Of a DNA stretch of 64,000 nt, positions 60,801 through 64,000 are shown one piece after another. The notes beneath the pieces were generated by a model. The model did no database searches. It was given only the letters and a program-made list of their open reading frames with translations, and was not told where the DNA came from. A program made the translations under genes and the position numbers. The stretch's first letter is position 1. Each line of letters begins with the position of its first letter. The stretch is taken from the NCBI RefSeq assembly GCF_000699445.3, contig NC_067196.1, forward strand, positions 34,430,616 to 34,494,615. Reading direction: 5' to 3'. Source of the stretch: Schistosoma haematobium. Taxonomy: Eukaryota > Platyhelminthes > Trematoda > Strigeidida > Schistosomatidae.

Positions 60801-63288
60801 CCTAAATAGAGTATGCTCAAGACAAGATCAATGGTTTAGTTTTGTTTTGTTATAGAGCTAATTTAGATCGAATACTAACAAAGATAAGGATATAGATCCA
60901 ACACAGTTATTTACTACTCGGTAAACAACAATACAACCACATATCAACGATACTCAAAAACATATATAGAATAAGAAGGTTGTTTGATTGTTTTAAAATT
61001 CTGTTATAATTTTACAAGTTAACTGTCAACAATTACTTCTTAATCTGATAGTTAATTGTTTTAACACATTTATTTGACTAAATGAAAACTTTCATTTCAT
61101 GTTCAATGCTGTCATGCATTAAAAGGAAGCATTTGGAATCCCATAAACTGATAATATGAAATAAACTTTTCTGTAAGAAGAAGCTAATTTAACTTGATTT
61201 GATCTTAGTACTTTAGCTGAAAATAATTAACTTGTAAATATTTGAGTAAGATCATTGTATTTGTTCTGGATTTAAGCGTGCAAAAAGAATAATTGATAAA
61301 TACGTAATGCAGAAAATAAACTGAAAGTAAATTAGAATATTAAGTCAATAGTAAAACATGATAGATTAGATATTAAAACTAAGCTTATATGTTTGTTGAT
61401 GTTGTGATGTCGATACATTAATTACAAAGTTTTCGTTGTCATTGTAGACAACATCATCAACTTCTACTTCAAGAAGTTAGGCTATTATCCTTATTGTCCG
61501 AAAAGTCCTATGTTTGGCAAATTAGCCACTAAAAAAATAATCAGTAAGTGTGGACAATCTAATTATTGATCATATTGGTCTAGTTAATAGCGTTAACAGT
61601 TCATGTATAATGATTAACACGTTTTCTAATAAGAATAATTTGTGTATTAGCTTGTAGTATTTCTTTAAAAATAAACAACAGCATTGTGCCTATAGTCACA
61701 TTTGAAGTTGTAAACGTTCTTTTACATTCCATCATGCACATATTGTCATTTATATAGAAAATGATGATCTTTAGATAACGTATTTGAATGATGATGCTAA
61801 AACAAGCAACTTTGAGAAATAGTTTATCAGTTCTTCAAATTCATAAGAAGGACACAACAGTTAATCATTACTTGTTCATGGGTTTGAATTAGGATTAAAC
61901 AATTTAGCAAGCTACTTGTTCAGCATATAGTCATGTCTTAATGTAGAAATGTAACTATCACCTTGAGGTGGTGGTGTTATAATTCTGTCTCACAGTTATA
62001 ACTCAGCTATTCCTATTGCTTAGTATTCTCGGACACCAATTCACTCGACAAGTCCCCAAATCAGGACACGATTGAACAGGAAAGAGATTATATTCCAAAT
62101 AACAAGGTTAGATGGAAGTAAGAAGCACAATAGGAAAAGCGTTAGTATATTTATAGTTTTTACATGAGAAGATTTCTAGAGTATTCGCCAAGTATCGGCT
62201 AGTGCTGATTGGATAATAATTAGCCAATCAGCGTGCGCCAACGGAATGGTGCATCGAGCATGCTTTAATCAAATCTATGTCCCGCTAACATGTGGTGATA
62301 ATTTTTAGATAAGGTGTATAAACTATAACTGTCTTGGATGTATTTAATATACGTTGTGACTGTTTTGTTGCTAAGATTACAATGAATTTTTTCCGTATAA
62401 TATGGACTATTATAAAAAGTATTTTAATGGGCCTAATTAAGAATCATTAATTGAAGTATTCTCTTCTAATTTTATAGGTCAAGTGCCAATAGATGCTTCT
62501 TTATTGTGTATTATCTTGTTGTACATTTGTTTAACAGTGTATGTTAATTCGTATAAAACATCAATAGATAATCCGATTGATAAAAATTTATCTCGAGTAT
62601 ATAGCGGCTTTCCTACAATCAGTTTCAATTATGGTTGTTCAGACAATAACAATTCGCATTTTTCTTTGTACTATTATGGTTACTATCATATCTGTATAAA
62701 CGTGTACGCTTGATCGCACAACAGACTCTAGCTAAAATGTTGGCAGTCTAAATATCGTTCGATAAATCATTCTCTTCCCCGTGCATAAATGTACTCGAAT
62801 CCTACTATTAGCCATTGTCTTTCCTATCTGCGCCTTGATTCGATTTGACTATAAATTTGCCTCTGTATTCGCTCACATACACATATTCGCCTCTCTGCAT
62901 GAAATTCACTCTATGTGATTGTAGCTTAGTTATCTGTAGTCGCCGCTTCTTATTACCCTCTGATTTCAAACACCATTGGGGTTTATATATTAACGGTTAC
63001 AAAGGCGATTGATTGACGAAGCTAAGCCATTACAAGTATTTTTTTAAAAAGAAATCATTAACTCATTATAAACGATTGAGCATTAATTGTTGTGCATTAT
63101 ATTATTAACTCTTTATTGTTATATTTCAAATAGGTTGATATCTATGGTGCATGTGGAGATCTAATTTGTGATAAATATAATAGCAAGTGTTTTGAATCAT
63201 TGAAAAATGATTATAAATTCTATCTCAGTTTTGAGAATAGTATCTGTCAAGATTATATTACTGAAAAGTTCTTTCTAAATGCTCTTAA
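36443..63288 (+). CDS. Alpha-1,3-fucosyltransferase (GT10), 3' end outside window
   Basis: Visible coding join: 36443-36889, 56704-56952, 59443-59664 and 63134-63288, giving 357 codons plus two bases. The first three junctions are phase 0 and the last exon ends with AA of a split codon. The product is predicted to transfer fucose from GDP-fucose to GlcNAc in Golgi glycans such as Lewis X-type and LacdiNAc structures. The family is shown by a short N-terminal tail, a single membrane anchor at about residues 19-37 (type II topology), a stem, the HLESP motif (Glu219-Pro221), a NFTATYTVDS segment, VDIYGACG at 307-314, and the donor-site signature FENSICQDYITEKF around 339-352. Family members are usually about 400 residues, so roughly 40-60 residues are probably missing past 64000. 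The first intron, 19,814 nt, is packed with repeats. Schistosomes have several paralogues and I cannot say which this is. Confidence 0.9.
36890..39649. other. Fucosyltransferase intron 1, first part
   Basis: AT-rich intron with no recognisable repeat or coding sequence. Confidence 0.5.
39650..40034. repeat. Head-to-head pair of tRNA-derived SINEs (inverted repeat)
   Basis: A minus-strand copy (39650-39820) faces a plus-strand copy (39825-40034). The arms 39663-39820 and 39887-40033 are reverse complements with moderate divergence; the loop of 66 bp includes the tRNA head of the right copy (GGTTAAGCGTTCGCGCGAGA). Both copies keep the hammerhead core CTGAGGA and GAAAC, at 39727-39770 (-) and 39938-39981 (+). 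Confidence 0.9.
39938..39981 (+). ncRNA. Hammerhead ribozyme motif in SINE, core intact
   Basis: CATTG (stem I 5') CTGAGGA (core CUGANGA) GTCC-loop-GGAC (stem II) GAAAC, a stem III of ACGG/TCGT with no loop, GTC (cleavage triplet) and CAGTG (stem I 3'). All strictly conserved core bases are present; stem I has one G-U pair. The lack of a stem III loop resembles the known Sm-alpha ribozyme. Activity is inferred. Confidence 0.7.
40376..40680. repeat. Sm-alpha SINE with two opposed hammerhead remnants
   Basis: Minus copy: tRNA-like head (AGCTAAGTGGATAACGCGAT, TCCTAGTCCCGGAGTAAAC), then CATCTGGCAAGACGAAAC and TTCTGGATTCCACTGCCAGC, a hammerhead with most of stem II deleted. Plus piece at 40520-40590: AAGTCCCAAAATAGGAAGAA then ACGCGCGTCCTGAATTCCAC, which keeps stem II and GAAAC but has lost CUGANGA. 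The tail continues to a TATCGAGGCAATTCGAATAG segment. Confidence 0.75.
41332..41519 (+). mobile_element. MITE-like element M2, copy 2
   Basis: Ends are inverted repeats: TGTGGAGATAGGTC near 41337-41350 and GACCTATCTCCACA at 41501-41514, flanked on both sides by GACC, which could be a 4-bp target-site duplication. The interior is AT-rich and non-coding, about 190 bp, and matches 30895-31095. Superfamily not determined. Confidence 0.75.
42251..42335 (-). repeat. SINE fragment
   Basis: CAATTGAAGCTAGACCACTA, AGCACTGGACGGCCGTTTCA: the body and the 3' half of the hammerhead only. Confidence 0.7.
43346..43475 (+). repeat. tRNA-derived SINE, 5'-truncated
   Basis: AGTAGGTCCTGGGTTGGAAT (B box region), CACTGCTAGGGAGTCCCACA, AGGACGAAATGGCCGTCCAG. 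The core is CTAGGGA/GAAAT, so the hammerhead is broken. It ends where Penelope sequence begins. Confidence 0.8.
43852..44364 (-). pseudogene. Penelope-like GIY-YIG endonuclease domain
   Basis: A 170-codon open segment with VYEINCHDCNAAYVGETSRQ, the GIY-YIG motif with its Cys-x2-Cys variant (CHDC), the following Arg/Glu helix (LNVRLEEHKQ), and ALETGHKINFEGTKIL with the His and Glu region of the nuclease. It is joined through a frameshift to the RT upstream. In the element it nicks target DNA for insertion. Confidence 0.88.
44495..45335 (-). pseudogene. Penelope-like reverse transcriptase, broken
   Basis: Two open segments. 45126-45335 holds FYGLPKIHKSNTPLRPVVDF (RT motif 1-2 of Penelope). 44495-44914 holds YRQKEGIVMGSPVSPMVANL and LWLQYVDDIFII, the catalytic YVDD. 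The stretch between them carries a stop and a frameshift, so the polymerase is not intact. The catalytic Asp pair is preserved. Confidence 0.87.
45906..47160. other. Fucosyltransferase intron 1, no feature seen
   Basis: AT-rich, no recognisable motif. Confidence 0.4.
47161..47340. repeat. Rearranged SINE fragments
   Basis: A minus-strand tail piece (TTTGTGGAGTTTTAGAATTT) is joined to a plus-strand piece (GATTGCTGAGGAGTCCCATA) whose second hammerhead half has decayed to AAAATAAAA. It is a mosaic, probably from an inverted pair. Confidence 0.6.
47341..49984. other. Fucosyltransferase intron 1, no feature seen
   Basis: AT-rich; short frames without motifs. Confidence 0.4.
49985..50220 (-). repeat. 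Sm-alpha-related SINE remnant
   Basis: Minus strand GGGCTCAGTGGCATGGTATG and AGGTACTAGGTTTGGGTTCC are tRNA-like boxes. The right flank (TATCGAGGCGATCTACACAC) matches the Sm-alpha tail at 40612. The 90-codon plus-strand frame here is a shadow of the repeat. Confidence 0.6.
50221..52139. other. Fucosyltransferase intron 1, possible old repeat at 50940-51330
   Basis: Mostly AT-rich. The block around 50940-51330 (GTTTCCTAGGCTGTTCTAGT, GGAAAGAACGCTTCACCCC) is GC-richer and looks like an interspersed repeat, but no second copy is seen in the window. Confidence 0.35.
52140..52272 (+). mobile_element. RTE-like 5' leader fragment
   Basis: TCTGCATGTCCCAAGCC and GTTCGCAACCACACCTCGTA match the leader at 4448-4520 (TGCATGTCCCAAGACC, GTCGGCAACCTCATCCCGTA). 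It lacks the endonuclease region. Confidence 0.6.
52361..52740 (-). repeat. tRNA-derived SINE with 5' extension
   Basis: Body 52361-52570 with CTCAGTGGTTTAGCGGTTAAG and a nearly intact hammerhead at 52422-52465: CACTG, CTGAGGA, GTCC, GGAA, GAAAC, GTC, CAGTG. The only defect is one lost pair at the base of stem II. The extension to 52740 matches 25971-26160. Confidence 0.85.
52741..53103 (+). repeat. Inverted SINE tail plus full-length plus-strand SINE
   Basis: 52741-52856 is a minus-strand SINE tail with an unusual GCGCCACCATACACCATG-type insert, the exact reverse complement of part of 54031-54146. 52857-53103 is a plus-strand SINE: TCAGTGGTTTAGTTGTTAAG, GGTCCTGGGTTTGAATCTCG, an intact hammerhead, and tail AATCTCCACAAACCCCTTCT. 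Confidence 0.88.
52970..53013 (+). ncRNA. Hammerhead ribozyme motif in SINE, complete
   Basis: CACTG, CTGAGGA, GTCC, seven-base loop CATACTA, GGAC, GAAAC, GGCC, GTC, CAGTG. Stem I (5 bp), stem II (4 bp) and both core strands are all perfect. Stem III is the loopless ACGG/CCGT pair, and the cleavage triplet is GTC. This is the best copy in the window. Confidence 0.78.
53855..54150 (+). repeat. tRNA-derived SINE, full length with insert
   Basis: GGCTCAGTGGTCTGGTGGTTAAG, GGTCCTGGGTTTGAATCTCA, CACTGCTGAGGAGTTCCACA, AGGACGGAATGGCCATCTAG. GAAA has mutated to GGAA, so the ribozyme should be dead. The tail contains the same insert as 52741-52856, inverted. Confidence 0.85.
54151..55539. other. Fucosyltransferase intron 1, no feature seen
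   Basis: AT-rich; a (TGGA)n tract of about four units lies at 54828-54842. No gene. Confidence 0.4.
55540..56640 (-). mobile_element. Decayed RTE-like element of the same family as 1-1584
   Basis: Minus strand from about 56600: NSQVGFKPGPGHTDQIFAL, VLLDLKTVFNSIGRNVF, LSFKGVPKNYVKLVQ, LQGSPLSSFLLDSLINILSK and LSDFEWADDIVLFSEDADKA (catalytic WADD). These align in order with the window-start element (ENQAGFRPGRG.., FLDLKAVFDSVDR, SLKGVPKKYINL, YTDDIVLFGEDADK). Beyond motif YADD the frame degrades; remnants of the post-RT domain run down to about 55700. Many stops. Inserted just upstream of fucosyltransferase exon 2 in antisense. Confidence 0.8.
56704..56952 (+). CDS. Fucosyltransferase exon 2 (ESP motif)
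   Basis: Acceptor taattttag, donor TTG|GTAAGT. It encodes residues 150-232. It carries CPVYECSVSH, a QADLVVFEND segment and WLIYHLESP, the conserved acceptor-side region of GT10 fucosyltransferases. A decayed retrotransposon on the opposite strand ends less than 100 bp upstream of the acceptor. Confidence 0.92.
57237..57509 (+). mobile_element. MITE-like element M1, copy 2 (fucosyltransferase intron 2)
   Basis: Terminal inverted repeats GAGACTAAAATTTATGGACG and, inverted, GGGACTATAATTTATGAACG. 273 bp, non-coding. Shares AATTTATAACCCTC and CTCAAGGTCACTTTAGCGTC with 21733-22015. No target-site duplication is obvious by eye. Confidence 0.8.
57778..57853 (+). repeat. Repeat Y, copy 1
   Basis: TGATTTCAAACACCGTTGAG through ATAACGGTTAC to CACTACAA. 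About 75 bp, recurring at 62960-63038 in the same orientation. Confidence 0.75.
58165..58980. repeat. Foldback element in fucosyltransferase intron 2
   Basis: Arms 58248-58420 and 58802-58975 are reverse complements with very few differences; about 90 bp running up to GTCATTCGGTGTTAGAAT are identical. The loop is about 380 bp. The outer left side (ATCTCATCAGCTGCTTACAA) is shared with 19150-19170. It passes directly into the palindrome at 59010. Confidence 0.88.
59010..59181. repeat. 78-bp-arm palindrome of Penelope-type ends
   Basis: 59010-59087 and 59104-59181 are imperfect reverse complements (TTTTGTTCTCTAAGCTGGAT versus ATCCAGCTCAGAGAACAAAA), with a 16-bp spacer. The arms match the two ends of the GIY-YIG remnant at 23117-24000, here with no coding sequence between them. 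Confidence 0.82.
59443..59664 (+). CDS. Fucosyltransferase exon 3
   Basis: Acceptor acttatag, donor AAA|GTAAGA. It encodes residues 233-306: NFTATYTVDS..PYYKY (family form NWT.SYR.DSD..PYG), then KTKMIAWFVSNC, the linker into the GDP-fucose domain, and NYAKELMKYIK. The NFT sequon could be N-glycosylated. Confidence 0.93.
59807..59928. repeat. 54-bp near-perfect palindrome made of SINE tails
   Basis: Arms 59807-59860 and 59875-59928 differ at one position; the spacer is the 14 bp GTCCAGTGCTTCCA. The arms are the SINE 3' body (GAAGCTAGACCACCATTGAA), and the normal SINE tail AATCTCCACAAACCCCTTCT continues to about 59958. It lies in fucosyltransferase intron 3. Confidence 0.95.
59959..61960. other. 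Fucosyltransferase intron 3, no feature seen
   Basis: AT-rich; poly-A tract near 59990-60005. No coding motif. Confidence 0.4.
61961..62420. repeat. Possible interspersed repeat or solo LTR
   Basis: GC-richer block (GACACCAATTCACTCGACAA, GATTAGCCAATCAGCGTGCG with CCAAT boxes, GGAATGGTGCATCGAGCATG). It resembles a promoter-bearing repeat such as an LTR, but I find no second copy here and no defined ends. Confidence 0.3.
62960..63038 (+). repeat. Repeat Y, copy 2
   Basis: TGATTTCAAACACCATTGGG, TTAACGGTTACAAAGGCGAT. Matches 57778-57853. It lies about 100 bp before fucosyltransferase exon 4. Confidence 0.75.
63134..63288 (+). CDS. Fucosyltransferase exon 4 (donor-binding signature)
   Basis: Acceptor tttcaaatag, donor AA|GTAAGA. 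It encodes residues 307-357, VDIYGACGD..YKFYLSFENS..DYITEKFF. This is the most conserved GT10 block: Glu340/Asn341 and Glu350-Lys351 lie in the GDP-fucose site. The next exon is not found before 64000. Confidence 0.95.
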
Positions 63289-63439
63289 GTAAGATTTTTT
63301 TCTTTTGCAATTGTAAATATAAATATTATTTATTTATACGAATATTCGTCAAGATTAGAATGAATCGTTTGACAGAAATTAGGCGCCGAGTATAGACAAG
63401 TCATCATATGTAAAAAATCATATTTGGAATAATCTCAGT

Positions 63440-63540
63440 GATTGAAATTTAAATAAATCATTCCAACGTTTCGTCCAGCTAACTTGTCTGGACTTTTTCA
63501 GTGTAATAATCAAAGTCAAAATCATCAAAGAAATATATAT
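63440..63540 (+). mobile_element. Penelope-like 5' terminal block, inverted relative to adjacent 3' end
   Basis: CCAACGTTTCGTCCAGCTAA and AATCATCAAAGAAATAT match the reverse complement of 45800-45900, the 5' block of the element at 43480. On the minus strand 63463-63501 reads CTGAAAAAGTCC, 13-base loop, GGACGAAACG: a hammerhead-like fold in which CUGANGA is CTGAAAA. Confidence 0.7.
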
Positions 63541-63549
63541 ATATCGTTT

Positions 63550-64000
63550 TAACAATCAAATCTATACTGTGTTAATCCAATCATATTTGGATGTTGATTT
63601 TAGTAAATAGGATAACATGAGTCAGTTAAATGCGAATCATGTCAAAAGTTCACGATGTGAAAATAAATGACTGAGCGAATTGTGTGTATTTATGTATGTG
63701 TAAGATTGAGTTATTAATAGTTGATATTAGATGTTAATGTTTTTATATAAAGGAAAAATAAAAAATTCAAGTTGAAGGTTGAAAAAATTGTTTCTGAATC
63801 ATTGATGTGCATGTCAAATAAGAATCATCAAATACATAATTGTATTGCTAAAATAACCCACATTAATTTCAGTCAAAATAACGATGCATGCGAAATAAAC
63901 AGGTTGAATAAAGAAAGGGTCCAATTAATTCTCATCGGATATTTGCGAGATACCTTGATAAGGTTTTAACACTCATAAAGAAAGATTGACAACAGAAGCG
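63550..64000 (-). mobile_element. Penelope-like element 3' end, cut by window
   Basis: Aligns with 43480-43960: CTGTGTTAATCCAATCATAT, AACAGGTTGAATAAAGAAAG. The last bases (AAAGAAAGATTGACAACAGA) correspond to the GIY-YIG C-terminal region HKERLTAEA on the minus strand. The rest of the element lies beyond 64000. The plus-strand frame at 63772-63969 is a shadow. Confidence 0.78.

Noticed and set aside
62483..62713. 76-codon open frame with a hydrophobic start as an extra fucosyltransferase exon
   Set aside because: Exons 3 and 4 already join in phase 0 within a conserved region, no ATG begins it, and it shows no domain.
1..64000. CRISPR arrays, operons, bacterial promoters
   Set aside because: The sequence is eukaryotic with spliced genes; no regularly spaced repeats were seen.

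Overview
The window is a eukaryotic, AT-rich, intron-rich and repeat-rich nuclear segment. It is almost certainly from a blood fluke of the genus Schistosoma. The evidence is an arginase whose residues and exon boundaries match the schistosome enzyme as I remember it, a schistosome-type alpha-1,3-fucosyltransferase, and a typical schistosome repeat set: RTE/SR2-like and SR1-like non-LTR retrotransposons, Penelope-like elements, and Sm-alpha-type tRNA-derived SINEs carrying hammerhead ribozyme motifs. I cannot fix the species; a few arginase residues seem to differ from what I recall of S. mansoni.

Layout. 1-4.8 kb: three decayed RTE-like retrotransposon pieces; the first is cut by the window edge. 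4.8-12.9 kb: AT-rich intergenic DNA with few recognisable repeats. 12.9-29.5 kb: the complete arginase gene on the + strand, seven exons including a 19-nt first coding exon, 365 codons, with SINEs, MITE-like elements, a foldback element and a Penelope GIY-YIG remnant in its introns. 29.5-36.4 kb: intergenic, with a SINE piece, a Penelope 3' piece, a MITE-like copy, the 3' half of an RTE-like element on the - strand, an SR1-like 3' tail and an (AT)n tract. 36.4-64 kb: a GT10 alpha-1,3-fucosyltransferase gene on the + strand, four exons seen, with a 19.8-kb first intron and the C-terminal exon(s) beyond the window.

The two host genes are independent. Arginase hydrolyses L-arginine to ornithine and urea. 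The fucosyltransferase is a Golgi type II membrane enzyme that decorates worm glycans with fucose. They share only orientation and a background of mobile elements.

The most interesting structural theme is that a tRNA-headed SINE, present in at least ten copies, carries a hammerhead-type fold: stem I CACTG/CAGTG, core CTGAGGA and GAAAC, stem II GTCC/GGAC. Two copies keep every conserved core base. The same SINE and the Penelope-type elements repeatedly occur as head-to-head inverted pairs, from a 54-bp near-perfect palindrome to arms of about 175 bp. Several of these lie inside transcribed introns, where they could form RNA hairpins.
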